A stretch of DNA of 64,000 nucleotides, from contig MU001492.1 of the NCBI GenBank assembly GCA_010093485.1, positions 1,349,122 through 1,413,121 on the forward strand. Direction: 5' to 3'. The stretch comes from Karstenula rhodostoma CBS 690.94 (lineage: Eukaryota > Ascomycota > Dothideomycetes > Pleosporales > Didymosphaeriaceae). Made by a program: the position numbers and the translations under genes. Under the pieces are notes generated by a model, which saw only the letters and a list, made by a program, of their open reading frames with translations, did not search any database and was not told where the DNA came from. This document shows positions 22,656 through 34,501 of this stretch, piece after piece (position 1 is the first letter of the stretch; every line of letters starts with the position of its first letter).

Positions 22656-25600
22656 ATGTCTGATAAAGACGGCGAGGCGCGTAACACGCCCTCACCAGGT
22701 CCTAGACGACAGAGGGCTCCCACCATTACCATCGACACTTCGGCTGTCAACCCCAACGACGCTACTATGGGAGACTCTGTTCCATTGGGCGACCTGCAGG
22801 ACAGCCGCTCATCCTCATCACAGCACAACGATGCCGGCGGAGACATCTCCCCGAGCACCTCGAAGCATCCGACCACGGAGCTTCGTGCCACTAATTCTTT
22901 CGAGAGTCGCAAGAGCGGCGAGAGTAGACCGACTAGCCCTCACAACGTCTCGTCGCCTTCGGCTTGGGGAACCTCGTCACAGGGCTTCCTCTCTGTCCCC
23001 GGACGCTCGCGTGGGAATTCCTTCGATACCGAGAACGGGGAGTCCACGTCCAGCGGCACGTACATCCCCTCTTCACAAGGCGAAACTGTACACGGCGGCA
23101 ACAACACCAATGGTGTAATCGACGACAAAGATGCCCTTCGTCCAGACCCGGGAACCGAAGCCGACTTTGAAGTCGTAAACAATCCTTTCGCGTTCTCCCC
23201 CGGCCAGCTGGGGAAACTCTACAACCCCAAAAGCTTGGCCGCTTTCTACGCATTAGGTGGTCTAGAAGGACTCGAAAGGGGTCTTAAGTCGGATCGGAAA
23301 TCCGGGCTGAGTGTTGACGAGGTGCACGTCGAAGGCACCATCTCGTTTGAGGAAGCGACCACACAGAGTGCTACACATGCACCGAAAGCCACGCCATCCA
23401 ACGCGCCCCACCGGACTGACAGTGCGGGAGAGCCCGGCAAAGATGGTTTCGCCGACCGGAAACGCGTTTATAGCGACAACAGGTTACCTGAGCGGAAACC
23501 CAAAAGCATCCTCGAACTGGCCTGGATAGCCTACAACGACAAGGTGCTGATTCTTCTTACCATTGCTGCAGTCATTTCGTTATCCCTCGGCCTCTACCAG
23601 ACCTTCGGCGTCAAGCACGAACCCGGTGTGCCCAAAGTCGAGTGGGTCGAGGGTGTTGCCATCATTGTCGCCATTGTTATTGTTGTTGTCGTCGGTGCTG
23701 CCAACGACTGGCAGAAGGAGCGACAGTTCGTAAAACTGAACAAGAAGAAGGAAGACCGCTATGTCAAGGCCATTCGATCCGGAAAACTACGCGAAATCTC
23801 CGTGTACGATATCCTGGTCGGTGACGTGCTCAACCTCGAGCCCGGTGACATGGTACCCGTGGATGGTATTCTCATTCAAGGCTCTGGCGTCAAGTGCGAT
23901 GAGTCGTCCGCTACCGGTGAATCTGATCTTTTGAAGAAGACCCCGGCAGACGATGCCTTTCGAGCCATCGAAAACCACGAATCAACGAAGAAGATGGACC
24001 CCTTCATCCTTTCAGGGGCCAAAGTCTCGGAAGGTGTTGGCACCTTCATGGTTACCGCCACTGGAATTCACTCGAGTTACGGCAAGACGATGATGTCCCT
24101 CCGCGAAGAGAGCGAGGTCACACCTTTGCAATCAAAGCTCAATTCGCTCGCTACGTACATTGCAAAACTCGGTGGCGCATCTGCTCTACTCCTGTTTGTT
24201 GTTCTCTTCATCGAATTCCTCGTCAAGCTCCGGACCAGCACCGACAACGCAGCTCAAAAGGGTCAGAACTTCCTGGACATCTTGATTGTCGCAATTACCG
24301 TTGTTGTGGTGGCGGTCCCTGAAGGTCTCCCCCTTGCCGTCACACTTGCTCTTGCCTTCGCTACCACTCGCATGCTCAAGGACAACAACCTCGTGCGAGT
24401 GTTGCGCTCCTGCGAGACTATGGGTAATGCCACAACCATTTGTTCCGACAAGACCGGTACCTTGACCCAAAACAAGATGACCGTAGTGTCGGGTACGCTG
24501 GGCACGGCTCTTCGCTTTGGTGACAAAAAGCTGAAGGCTCCAACCTCGACAAAACCTATCGACGATGGTACCAAAGGAAAGCACAGTCTCGACACTCCCA
24601 TTGAGAGCCCCGATGATGTTACGCCTTCAGAATTTGTTTCCCACCTTAGCAAGGACGTGAAGGATTTGCTGCTGCAATCCATCGTACAAAACACCACAGC
24701 TTTTGAAGGTGCCGAAGGTGGCCCTGATCCTTTCATTGGGTCCAAGACTGAAACTGCTCTCCTCGGTTTTGCTCGCGATCATCTCGGTATGAGTTCGCTT
24801 TCGACGGAACGCTCCAACGCGAACATTGTCCAGGTTGTTCCTTTCGACTCTGCCATCAAATGTTCCGGCGCTGTCGCTAAGCTGGCAGACGGCCGATACA
24901 GGCTTTACGTCAAGGGTGCTTCCGAAATCTTGCTAGCTAAATGCGACACCATTGTCTCTGAGGCCACTAAGGAACTGATCGAGAGACCTTTATCCGAAGA
25001 TAACAGTGAAACCCTCGAGCAAGTAATCAACACCTACGCATCGCGATCACTGCGAACAATCGGCCTTGTCTACCGGGACTTCGAAAGCTGGCCGCCTCGG
25101 GATGCACGCAAGCACGAAGACGATGCTTCTCGGGCCGTTTTTGAGGATGTTTTCAAGAAGATGTCATTCCTAGCCATCGTCGGTATTCAGGATCCCCTAC
25201 GAGATGGTGTGCGTGAAGCCGTCAAAGATTGCCAGGGTGCTGGTGTATACGTGCGCATGGTCACTGGTGACAACGTTTTGACTGCCAAGGCAATCGCTGA
25301 AGACTGCGGCATTCTGGTGCCTGGCGGTCTGGTCATGGAAGGCCCCACTTTCAGGAAACTCTCGAAACGTGACATGGATGCAGCGATCCCGAAGCTCTGC
25401 GTCCTTGCTCGTTCCAGTCCGGAAGACAAACGCAAGCTGGTGAAACGACTCAAGGAACTAGGCGAGACCGTCGCAGTTACTGGTGACGGAACCAACGATG
25501 CACCGGCCTTGAAGACTGCGGATGTCGGTTTCTCTATGGGTATCGCTGGAACTGAAGTCGCCAAAGAAGCTTCCGCTATCATTCTTATGGACGACAACTT

Positions 25601-26909
25601 CGCATCCATTGTCAAAGCACTCCTTTGGGGCCGAGCTGTTAACGATGCAGTCAAGAAGTTTTTGCAGTTCCAGATCACTGTCAACATCACTGCCGTTCTT
25701 CTCACCTTTATCTCGGCCGTGTCGAGCGAGGATCAGGAGTCGGTACTCACTGCTGTGCAACTGCTCTGGGTCAATCTCATCATGGACACCTTCGCTGCTC
25801 TGGCCCTCGCGACTGATCCACCTACACGTAGCCTTCTCAACCGCAAGCCTGATCCGAAGTCTGCACCGCTTATCACTCTGAACATGTGGAAGATGATTAT
25901 TGGACAGGCAATCTACCAATTGGTGGTCACGTTGATTCTGTACTTCGCTGGAGAGAAGATCCTTTCGTACGACTCTCCGGAGGAGAAGGAGCGCATGCCT
26001 ACACTGGTCTTCAACACTTTTGTCTGGATGCAGATTTTCAACTCTCTGAACAATCGCCGCTTGGATAACCGCTTCAACGTTTTCGAGGGTATCACGCACA
26101 ACTGGTTCTTCATTGGGATCTTGGCCATCATGATTGGTGGTCAGACCATGATCATTTTCATCGGTGGCCGTGCGTTCTCCGTCACCAGGATCAACGGTGC
26201 TCAATGGGCGTACTCGATCGTCTTGGGTGCTCTCTCGCTGGTCGTAGGTGTCATAGTGCGACTCATTCCAGATGAGCTGGTCGCGCGATGCATTCCCTCG
26301 TTCTTCAAGCGCAAGCGAACTCCAGAAGTGGTTGTTTCGGACGAATACCAGTGGAATCAAGGCCTGCTCGAGCTTCGTGAAGAGCTCGCCTTCATCAAGA
26401 GGGTTCGTGGCGGTCGCCTCAGCAACCTCAAATTCAAGATTGAGCATCCTCGTGAGATCTTCACGCGTTCTAGGTCCAGCCAGTCACTACCAGGTACGCC
26501 CAACAATGGTTCGCACATTGAGCACGAGGGCTCGCCTGTACCCCCGTCTCCTGATTCACGGAGTCGCCGTCGCGGAAGGTCTCGATCAAACTCCGCTTTC
26601 GGTCCAGCTACTGTCATGGCGGGTATTGTCGCCGGCAGTGTGGCGGGCTGGTCACCTATCGATCGTCTGGGCGGTGACAACGACTCTTTGAAGTTCTCTC
26701 GCGACCGTAGTAGGTCTGATCTGGAGGCACAAGAGGGCATAGAAGTCCACCCGGACACCAAATCGATCGATCCCATACTTGCACCTGATCCATCGGAGTA
26801 CCGCGGCCCCCCAAGTCAGAACACAGAGACGACACCAAACTTCAATGTTGGGCCCTTTGCCGGCGATCCCAAGCTGAAGGAAGAAGGGCCCAAGTCGTCC
26901 AACTCATGA
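22656..26909 (+). CDS. P-type IIB calcium-transporting ATPase (PMC1-like)
   Basis: Pumps Ca2+ out of the cytosol, probably into the vacuole (PMC1 type), using ATP through a phosphoaspartate intermediate. One intronless frame of 1417 residues starts at ATG 22656 in the context CCACCATG. The phosphorylation site is D598 in SDKTGT; VPEGLPLAVTLALAF lies just upstream. The TGES-type loop appears as SATGESD, the nucleotide-binding KGASE follows, and the hinge is GDGTNDAPALKTADVGFSMG. The N-terminal 280 residues are Ser/Thr/Pro-rich and hydrophilic. The last membrane segment is followed by about 170 residues with several RSRS and SPVPPSPDSRSRRR stretches, likely regulatory. Size is larger than yeast Pmc1 (1173 residues) but usual for filamentous fungal homologues. 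Plasma-membrane location is an alternative. Confidence 0.96.
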   Translation: MSDKDGEARNTPSPGPRRQRAPTITIDTSAVNPNDATMGDSVPLGDLQDSRSSSSQHNDAGGDISPSTSKHPTTELRATNSFESRKSGESRPTSPHNVSSPSAWGTSSQGFLSVPGRSRGNSFDTENGESTSSGTYIPSSQGETVHGGNNTNGVIDDKDALRPDPGTEADFEVVNNPFAFSPGQLGKLYNPKSLAAFYALGGLEGLERGLKSDRKSGLSVDEVHVEGTISFEEATTQSATHAPKATPSNAPHRTDSAGEPGKDGFADRKRVYSDNRLPERKPKSILELAWIAYNDKVLILLTIAAVISLSLGLYQTFGVKHEPGVPKVEWVEGVAIIVAIVIVVVVGAANDWQKERQFVKLNKKKEDRYVKAIRSGKLREISVYDILVGDVLNLEPGDMVPVDGILIQGSGVKCDESSATGESDLLKKTPADDAFRAIENHESTKKMDPFILSGAKVSEGVGTFMVTATGIHSSYGKTMMSLREESEVTPLQSKLNSLATYIAKLGGASALLLFVVLFIEFLVKLRTSTDNAAQKGQNFLDILIVAITVVVVAVPEGLPLAVTLALAFATTRMLKDNNLVRVLRSCETMGNATTICSDKTGTLTQNKMTVVSGTLGTALRFGDKKLKAPTSTKPIDDGTKGKHSLDTPIESPDDVTPSEFVSHLSKDVKDLLLQSIVQNTTAFEGAEGGPDPFIGSKTETALLGFARDHLGMSSLSTERSNANIVQVVPFDSAIKCSGAVAKLADGRYRLYVKGASEILLAKCDTIVSEATKELIERPLSEDNSETLEQVINTYASRSLRTIGLVYRDFESWPPRDARKHEDDASRAVFEDVFKKMSFLAIVGIQDPLRDGVREAVKDCQGAGVYVRMVTGDNVLTAKAIAEDCGILVPGGLVMEGPTFRKLSKRDMDAAIPKLCVLARSSPEDKRKLVKRLKELGETVAVTGDGTNDAPALKTADVGFSMGIAGTEVAKEASAIILMDDNFASIVKALLWGRAVNDAVKKFLQFQITVNITAVLLTFISAVSSEDQESVLTAVQLLWVNLIMDTFAALALATDPPTRSLLNRKPDPKSAPLITLNMWKMIIGQAIYQLVVTLILYFAGEKILSYDSPEEKERMPTLVFNTFVWMQIFNSLNNRRLDNRFNVFEGITHNWFFIGILAIMIGGQTMIIFIGGRAFSVTRINGAQWAYSIVLGALSLVVGVIVRLIPDELVARCIPSFFKRKRTPEVVVSDEYQWNQGLLELREELAFIKRVRGGRLSNLKFKIEHPREIFTRSRSSQSLPGTPNNGSHIEHEGSPVPPSPDSRSRRRGRSRSNSAFGPATVMAGIVAGSVAGWSPIDRLGGDNDSLKFSRDRSRSDLEAQEGIEVHPDTKSIDPILAPDPSEYRGPPSQNTETTPNFNVGPFAGDPKLKEEGPKSSNS

Positions 26910-27601
26910 AAGCTTCGCTTTGCATCCCAATTTCCACGATACCCCGACTGAAATCCCAGTCGCATTTTCCTTATTCGCCAAGTCTCCATGCCGCCTTGTA
27001 CAGTCTCTTAATCAAACTTCTTGATGCGCAGCATTACATGGCGTTCACGGCGTTGCACCAAATCACCAAGAAGGCATGGATGGCGGTTTACTTTTCCTAG
27101 TGTCGTACATAATATCGTTGCGGTGTCGTATTGTATAGTATCCGCTGTCAAGCAGCCCGCTCGTTTGTATTATTGAACGTTTCTCTACCGAGAACCACAA
27201 CACTTGTGGACGCTGTTGATGGATTCGCTTCTTGGGCGGGTTTGCTTGGTGGATGATACTTAGAAGCCAATCGAAAATGGAGGTGTTGGTTATCAATAGC
27301 TATATTTCTATTAGCCTCCGAATGGACAAAAAAGTACTCACAGGAAGCTCCGATTCGTATCAGATGTGCGCTCATGGTAGTTTCACTCGCTCACTCCGAA
27401 AAGAACGCGTGGGTCCTTTCCCCAGCCCGAACGGGCACTAAGATTGCACAGCCACCCCGCCACAGCATGCGTCATCGCAGCTTCCCCGTGCCCCGAGCCT
27501 CTGCCTGCAACATCGCCGCCGCCTTGTCACTCCACTCCAACAACCACCCGCCATCGACGCACCCCAGAAAACTCATTCAAGCCACTGCACGATCGTTCAG
27601 C
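26910..27601. other. Intergenic between Ca2+-ATPase and Pmp3-like genes
   Basis: 3' region of the ATPase gene and promoter of the Pmp3-like gene. Short frames on both strands are unconvincing and no RNA gene was recognised. Confidence 0.5.
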
Positions 27602-28171
27602 ATGTGCGGCACAGACTGTTTCCTTATGTTGCTTTCCTTTCTCTTCCCGCCGATTGGAGGTGAGTCCCAGGCACCAGCAGCTCGCAGCTGCGCGACTCTA
27701 ACCAATTCTTTGCTAACCGTACAACCAGTATGGGTAAAGAAGGGTGTTTGTAGCGCCGAATCCGTCATCAACATCGCACTCTGCTGCCTCGGCGTCCTCC
27801 CAGGCATGATCCATGCCTGGTACGTTATCCTCAACAATCCTGAGCACACCTACGAGCATGTGCCCGACCACGAGCGCCAGGACGGTTCACGGACGGCAAC
27901 GTACTACTACGTTTCGCATGGCGGTCCAGCGCCTCAAGGCGGCCACATGAGCTATGGCACCGTGGGAAGCCAGCCGAACGCGGGGCAGTTTCCAGGACAG
28001 CAGACGGGAACCACGAACGCATTCCCCCAGCCGAAGAAGCAGAAGAGCGTGCGGCCTCAGCACGGGGTGGCTGGGCAGGAGGTTGGTGCTGGAGAGGGCA
28101 GCTCTGAGCAGGCGCCTCCCCCGACTTACGCCGAGGTTATCAAGGGCGACCACAAGGTGCAGAAGCCGTAG
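27602..28171 (+). CDS. Pmp3/UPF0057 family membrane protein with extended C-terminal tail
   Basis: Small two-helix membrane protein of the Pmp3/RCI2 stress family, which influences plasma-membrane potential and salt tolerance. Exons 27602-27659 and 27729-28171 join across a 69-bp GTGAGT...CAG intron and give 166 residues. The splice restores LFPPIGVWVKKGVCSAESVI, the family core, followed by INIALCCLGVLPGMIHAWYV. Yeast Pmp3 has only 55 residues; here residues 60-166 add a Gly/Pro/Gln-rich tail with APPPTYAEVIKGD near the end, a PPxY motif that could recruit Rsp5/NEDD4-type ubiquitin ligases (inference). Long-tailed members are known in filamentous fungi. The start at 27602 gives MCGTDCFLMLLSF. 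Confidence 0.9.
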   Translation: MCGTDCFLMLLSFLFPPIGGESQAPAARSCATLTNSLLTVQPVWVKKGVCSAESVINIALCCLGVLPGMIHAWYVILNNPEHTYEHVPDHERQDGSRTATYYYVSHGGPAPQGGHMSYGTVGSQPNAGQFPGQQTGTTNAFPQPKKQKSVRPQHGVAGQEVGAGEGSSEQAPPPTYAEVIKGDHKVQKP

Positions 28172-28848
28172 TCAAGCGCGCGGAAGATTCGCTGTAACAA
28201 GGAGGGAACTGTGATGGTGGCGTCTCGTGATTGTCGCGGAAGGCGTTTAGTTGGGATGGGTGTACGTGGCTTTGCATTCTTTCAAGGTCGTTCATCATTA
28301 AGCATTGGCGCGTGAGAATTGCTATGAGGCAGGCACTTGCCCTGTACGATATTTCCTTGTTCAATTCATTGAGAACAACACCAGCTGTGATATTGTGGTC
28401 CCTTCGTGTGAGACTGACAACTATTGTGCGAGAATGCCGCCCCAACGATAACACGACCCCTCTAACACGAAAACAACCCAGGCGTGTAGAGAAAGCACTG
28501 CACCATACGCCTCCAAAATATCTCCCCTGTACACCTTCCTAAATGGCTCTCCCAATTCGGCCTCGGCTTCGGACAAGTTGTACGTCATGACAAATGCCTA
28601 CCCAAGCTCAGACACCATCACAGTTATTGCACAGGCGTTATTAGCCTGCGGTGTTTTATTATTAGAGTTGGCCGCGGATTGGCTGCTACGTCATGGCGAG
28701 TACAAATACATTCTAATGCGAACAAAAACGCTTGCCATAAATTCAAAACAAGCTCGCCCCTTTCCGCATCCTCCACCAAACTTCCAATTCTTCTATCCTC
28801 GATCAACTTGATCGTGCATCTCTATCCCATCGCCATCACACCGCAACC
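28172..28848. promoter_or_regulatory. Intergenic, promoter of the MAPEG gene
   Basis: No supported gene. Near 28678-28698 the sequence GATTGGCTGCTACGTCATGG combines an inverted CCAAT box with a CRE/AP-1-like TACGTCA site, plausible for a stress-responsive gene. The role is inferred from motif appearance only. Confidence 0.4.
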
Positions 28849-29355
28849 ATGTCCTCAGGCTTCACCTCCACGGGGCTCAATTACCCCCTCCTCGCCATCC
28901 CGGCCTACTACATCTTCTCCCTCGCGCCCCACATCTACGCCATGAACATTCTCAAGTCGGCGGGCTACAAATTCAACAACTCGAACCCCAAAGCGTCGAT
29001 CTCGCCGGCCAACGTGCAGGGCAAGGTCCCCGACGCCGTCTTCACGGCCTACCAACGCGCCGAGAACGCGCAGAACAACAACTTCGAGCAGCTGCCGCTG
29101 TTCGCAGCCGCGGTGCTGGCGTCGATCCTCGCGGAGCGCGTCTCCCCGAGCATCAAGATCGGCGGCTCGGGCAGCCTCGATCCTACGGACTTGGCGACCT
29201 TCGTAGGCGCGTGGTTCGCCGTGCGCACCGCGTACAATGTCGCGTACGTCTCCATTGCGGATCACTCCAAGAGCTTTATCAGGAGCGGCCTGTGGGCTGT
29301 GGGCTCTGGGCTGGCGTTTTACCAGATCTTCAAGGCGGCGCGGGTTTTGGGTTAG
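28849..29355 (+). CDS. MAPEG family membrane protein
   Basis: Member of the membrane-associated eicosanoid/glutathione metabolism superfamily, predicted microsomal; in fungi these proteins are thought to act as glutathione transferase or peroxidase-like enzymes. A single exon of 168 residues starts at ATG 28849. Four membrane segments are visible: residues 12-32 (LLAIPAYYIFSLAPHIYAM), 82-98 (LPLFAAAVLASILA), 118-140 (ATFVGAWFAVRTAYNVAYV) and 147-163. The signature RAENAQNNNFEQLPLF matches the conserved loop ahead of helix 2. It lies head-to-tail behind the Pmp3-like gene and converges with DDB1 over a long spacer. A specific substrate cannot be given. Confidence 0.88.
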   Translation: MSSGFTSTGLNYPLLAIPAYYIFSLAPHIYAMNILKSAGYKFNNSNPKASISPANVQGKVPDAVFTAYQRAENAQNNNFEQLPLFAAAVLASILAERVSPSIKIGGSGSLDPTDLATFVGAWFAVRTAYNVAYVSIADHSKSFIRSGLWAVGSGLAFYQIFKAARVLG

Positions 29356-30788
29356 GTGTGGGTGAGCTTTGTGTTGTTAACGGGGGTTGGACATGTGTAT
29401 TATATGGAGGGGAGAGCAGCGACAGGAGGGTACGTCTATGGTATGGTCGCCGCTGCGGAAATGGTCGCTTTGGGATGGAAGGAAGAGTTATAGCCTGCTC
29501 CGATGATGTACTATGAAATGGATACCACCAACTGAGCCTCCTTGATGTTGATGAGATGACTGCGATGTATACAGCATGACTTGAGGCGCGTTCATCACTC
29601 ACAGCAGAAAACGAAGCTCCGCTCCGCTCCGATCCTACTCTCCATGCACCGCATCCTTATACGCATCTGCATGCTCTACAGCACAGTATAGCATACACAT
29701 GGCCGCATTCCCTCGTCAGGCCACACATAGGACGCAGCAGAATTTCTCCATCCCACCGTCTTACACCCACACCACCTCAGCTCACAGCCCAGCACCACTT
29801 CCACACCCCAAGGAGGCCACGAGAAAACGCCCAGCGTCAACCACATAAGTACCTTCCCGTACCGCGCGTAACAAAAGTACATCTCCATTTCCAAATCACA
29901 ATTACGCAGTACCGCCAGTCAGTCTCGCTATCCACCCACCATATCCAACACAAACCCCACCCAGCACGACGCCCGCGCACAGAAAACCATCCTCCCGCTG
30001 CACTGGCACGGCAGTCTCGCCGGCGACGCGCAGGGCTATCGTAGGCGCAGGTCCTGACGTATACGAAGGACTCGGTGCACTCGGATATGCAGGGCCTCCT
30101 CTTGCCCAAGCATACTACGCGACGGAGCCATGTACCAGAGGTGAGGTGTCGAGTGGTGTCGAGCGGTGCTAAGGCGTATACTCGATCCAATCCAGGCCAA
30201 GAGGAGAACCTCTCTAGACGTGTCGCTCGCCGAGGAGGCAGACTACAGGGAGGGCAACTTCGGTGCTGGGGGACGCTACAGTGGGTTTGCTCTGCGCGTG
30301 AGGTGAGGTGAGGTGACGCGGGCGTGGGCGTGGGAAGGTCAGCTGACGTGGTCGCAGCGCATGGTGTGTGGGATGGATGGCACGACGGATGTGGCGGTTG
30401 CGAAGGCGAGGGGGGCACGACGTGGGTTGTGGGGAGGTGTTCGCCGGCTGGGAACTGGAGTGGGGAGACGCCGTGTTGAGTGGTGGTGCTGGTGTATACT
30501 GAGGAGGGAGGAGTGGGAAAGAATTTGTCTGTGTGGTGGCTTCTATTGATGTGCAGAGAAGTGTGGGTTAAAGTTCGACGCGATACATGGGAGTATTTGC
30601 AATAAAGAACCGCTGTGAGGGCTATCTACATTCGTGGCTGGCTGTGAGGCCAGCATCGCCCGGATTGTCTATCTCGAACTTTGGATCCGCCAGAGTCTGC
30701 CAAGGATAACGATACACTGGTCATGAGCGTGGCGCACCTGCAAACTTCTTGCATGCCCATTGATGGCTTAGAGAATCGGTTACTTCAC
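29356..30788. other. Long convergent intergenic region
   Basis: 1.4 kb between the MAPEG and DDB1 3' ends. The longest frame (minus 30418-29837) is Pro/Ser/Cys/Arg-rich, has no family motif and is probably chance. No repeat or RNA gene was recognised. Confidence 0.5.
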
Positions 30789-33700
30789 CTAGTGTAACCT
30801 CCTCAGCGCTTCTACCATCCCCTTCACCTCCTCCACGCCCACGCCCAATCCCTCTACAGCCTTCTTTTGCACCGCCTCATCCACGTCCAGGAATCTCTCT
30901 ATGAACTCGCCATCGACGAATCGGAAGGGCTCCTCGCTTTCCCTAACTTGGTTTTTGAATGCACGGTACTTGGCGAAGGGGACGTCGCCGAGAGCGTTTA
31001 CGAGCTCTGCGAGGTTGGACTGCAGCGTCATGAGAAGGTTTTGGTGGGTTGGCGCGATGAGGCCGAGGAGGTAGATCGAGCCTTCAACCTGCGATGGTGT
31101 TAGCGAGTGGAATTGGTAGCGGGCAGGGAGGAAGACTCACTGTTCCCATGAAAGCCTTCGGCACGACAACAGCATCTGGCGCCGTGGCTACGTCTATGGG
31201 CCGTATTCTGTTGACCATCTCACCGAGCTGCATCTCAGATGAGACATTTAGCCTTCTCTTGTCATCGTCGGTGACGCCATTCGGGTCGCGGTACAGTATT
31301 GCGAGGTTGCCTTCCGCATCGCTCTGGACGTATGTGTTCTCCTCGACTTCTGCCACTGCAGTTGCCCAGGTGGTTTGGAAGTGCCGTGCAACTTCTGTCA
31401 GCGTGTCTGGAAGCCCCGCTTCGCCGCGTTGGTATTGTACGACCACAAGCGACTTCATGAGGTCCGCGATGGCTATCAACGACCCATTCACTGTTACATC
31501 TATGGGTGCGGTTGAGCATCGGAAGGAAGCCAGCTTGACGAGGTCGGGGCTGCTTTCCGTGCGGTACTCTACATCGTAGATGACGATGGTTTTTATCAGC
31601 GCCGCTACGAGCTTGCCATGGCAGACGGCAAGACATCTGCAACCGCCCTTGACAGCCAGCTCGGTTATGAGCTTGAGCTGTCGATCGGGCGTGACTTCGA
31701 GAATGAGAATGCGGCCTCGTTCTGCGACGGCGCCCTGGTCGTCCAGGTATGCAGTGCCAATGACGAAGCGCTCGGCGAGGTTGCCTGAGCCATCTGGCAG
31801 CTCACAGCGGATTACCGACTCGACCAGCTCTTCTTCCTTCAATGGCCACGTATCCAACTCTTTGAATTGTATTTCATCCACAAGCTTGAAATGACTGAGG
31901 AGTATCTCTTCGCCACCTTTTATGATGCGCTTTATGGTACCGAGACCGAATGCCTTGAGACTCGGCGAGTATGCTATTCGTCGTACAGTCTCATCGACCT
32001 TTAGCGTCTGGACGTGCGTTGTTCGTTCCGTGTCAACAAGTGCGATGCGTAGATCGTCCGAGTTGGCGATGGCGATGGAATTGGGGTATGCTTCTGAGTC
32101 GAATGGGCAGACTGTGGTTGCCTTTTCTGCCGTCACGGCAGAGTAAACCAAACGTCCTTCGGAACTGTAAATCAAAGACGGATGCTCGCATGTAGCGAAG
32201 ACATTGTAGAGTCCATTGCCACGAGGCAAAGCTCTGAAAGTTGCTTCTCGTGTCCCGAGTATTATGCTATTCCGACCTGACAGTTTCTTCGTTGAGGCAT
32301 CGAAGGAGTACGTGACTACAGAGCCATCGGCCAAGGCCGCGAAGAGTGTCGGTGGCTGCTCAGGGAAGATCTGAGTGAGCAGTATTGAGCGCGGTACTGA
32401 TTCTTCTGACACTTGCACGGTGACCTCGGGCTCTAGTGATGCGAGCGAACACACTGAAAGCTGCGAATTCTTCCAGAAGCCTAAGAAGCATACTGAACCC
32501 GCCTCAGGCGTCAGTGCAACGCAAGCCACCTGAGTCTCGATACCAAAGGTCTTCTCCTTGATCACACTCAGACCGTTATTGGCATCCAACACAGCCACAG
32601 ACACACCACCCAACGATACCAGGACGTGGCTGTCATTCGCCGAAGCTGCGGTTATCGTTTGGTTGTTCGGTGGTTGCCATTCGGAGACGATTATTCCACC
32701 GTCTAAATCGGTAATTCGGACGCGCCCACTTGTGACTTGCACTACACGGCCTTGTGACACATTTGATGCGACTAGTGTCGTCTCGTCCAGTGACAGTCCA
32801 GCAAATTCTTCAACCTCTTCCACCTCACCTTGAGCATCGAATTTGAACACTCGCGATTCGTTGACGAACGTCACAAGTAAGGTATCGACAAATTCCGCAG
32901 AGCCATTGGTCTTTAAGCTGAAGAGATTAGAAATGTGTTCCATCTCGCCTAGCACCCCGAGATCTTCAAGGCCAACACCACTCCGGACGCTTCGCAAGCT
33001 ACCATCCTGGTAGGCGCCACTACCAGTTACAATCCTAGCTTGTCCGGAAGAGTATTCATTTGTCTGACCCTCCCCTGAACGATTGCCCATATCCATTATG
33101 GTGAAGTCCAGAATGGGGGCGATGTTGGAGAAAGTCTGTACAACGTCCATAGACTTCTCGGTGATCCGTATGACTTGCGAGTCTCCCTGATGTGAGCCAA
33201 CGAAGACATGGCCGGCGTCGAGATAGACGAGTGTGGATGCCCGCGAAGTCTGCCCGATTATGTCGAGCTTCCAGGACCGAACCTTGTTTTTCTCGTCCAG
33301 TTGTAGCATAAAGAGGTACAACCGACCATAATCGTCGGCAAAGAGGAAACGTTGGGTGTCAATTTGCGTCCACGCTACGAAAATGGTTGCCTCGTCGAGT
33401 GGCTGTCTGTCCAGCTCTCCAGTTTCTTCATCGTAGTAACCGATCGAGATCTCGCCGATTATTATGAGGCCATGGGTAGGTGCTTCGATGGGGATGAGAT
33501 GGCTAGCGCCAACCTCAATATCCCCGCGATATGCCTCTCCATCCTCCAGATCCACTGTATCTCCTCCTTCAAACCTCAGCTCACGAAGCTTGAGCTTGAC
33601 GGTGGCATGTGTGTCTTCGTATAGCAAAGCCAACTTTGCCTTGTCGTCGGCATTCCGCGGTCGCAAGAAGGCAGAGGAGCGGACAAACATCTCAGACAAC

Positions 33701-34244
33701 CTGCACGCCTGCGGCTCGCCTAGATGGGCTATGTCGGGCTCTTGCTTCCTCTTTTTCCCTCTCTGGACCAGCGGTATGACTGTGATTATGCCCTCGTACA
33801 CCTCGATCGTCATGAAGCGGCCGGTGGGGTCGACATGGCACCGCTCTCCGGTCTGCGACTCTCTGGCTGCATTGTCTGCCACGCTCTCGAACGTCTTTTC
33901 GGTCTGGACTTGCTTTTTGTCTGGGTTCCACGATAGCGTGAAGTACATGAAGCGGTCTGTTCCCACGAAGAGGTGGTCGGTGGGCGATAGGGCGGGCCGG
34001 AGCTTCTGGAGCATGGTGACCTTGCCGTAGATGGCTTTCGAGAGCTGGAGCGACAGCCCTTCGGCATTCTGCGTGTAGAACTCGAGGCGATTCGCTTTCC
34101 TGTCCTTCGGGTCAGTTCGCCATGGCGGCTGTCGGCATCAATCACGTACGCGACCACCAGAGTGTCCTCGTCTGGGGCTAGAAAGCTGAGCTTGAGCGCA
34201 TGGCGGATGCTGCTGGGCCGGTGGACGGGTGCAATGTAGGCCAT
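30789..34244 (-). CDS. DNA damage-binding protein 1 (DDB1), CUL4 ligase adaptor
   Basis: Adaptor of the CUL4 ubiquitin ligase, acting in nucleotide-excision repair and chromatin regulation in the nucleus. Exons 34244-34150, 34099-31141 and 31088-30789 join over introns of 50 and 52 bp and give 1117 residues, close to the 1140 usual for DDB1. The N-terminus MAYIAPVHRPSSIRHALKLS continues by splicing into KANRLEFYTQNAEGL, typical of the first beta-propeller. The last splice restores the CPSF-A end FMGTVEGSIYLLGLIAP, with a C-terminal helical part ending in GMVEALRRLH. DDB1 is preferred over Cft1 or Rse1 because of the length and N-terminus. Its 5' end is 257 bp from the divergent Rpc37 gene. 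Confidence 0.93.
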
Positions 34245-34501
34245 GTTGGCGGTAGGAACAAGGTGCAGCTCCGCGAAGCAGTTCCCGAGGCACGACGACG
34301 ACGGGCAGCGAGGAGGATTTGGTTGCGAGGCTCGGAGGTACGTGTTGCTCTAACGCCGTCATGGAGAGAGAGCGGCGCTAACCCTAAGCGCGGCGGCGCG
34401 TGGTGGACGCGGGGCAGTTTTGGCAGCTCTCGTTAATTAATTGTCACTCCGGCTTTTGGCGCGGTCACCCACCAGACCACGCAGCACGCTTCTGCGCCGC
34501 C

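Noticed and set aside
25458..26447. 329-codon minus-strand frame inside the Ca2+-ATPase gene
   Set aside because: Antisense shadow of conserved ATPase coding sequence.
29837..30418. 193-codon minus-strand frame between MAPEG and DDB1
   Set aside because: Pro/Ser/Cys/Arg-rich with no recognisable domain and no conserved-looking start.
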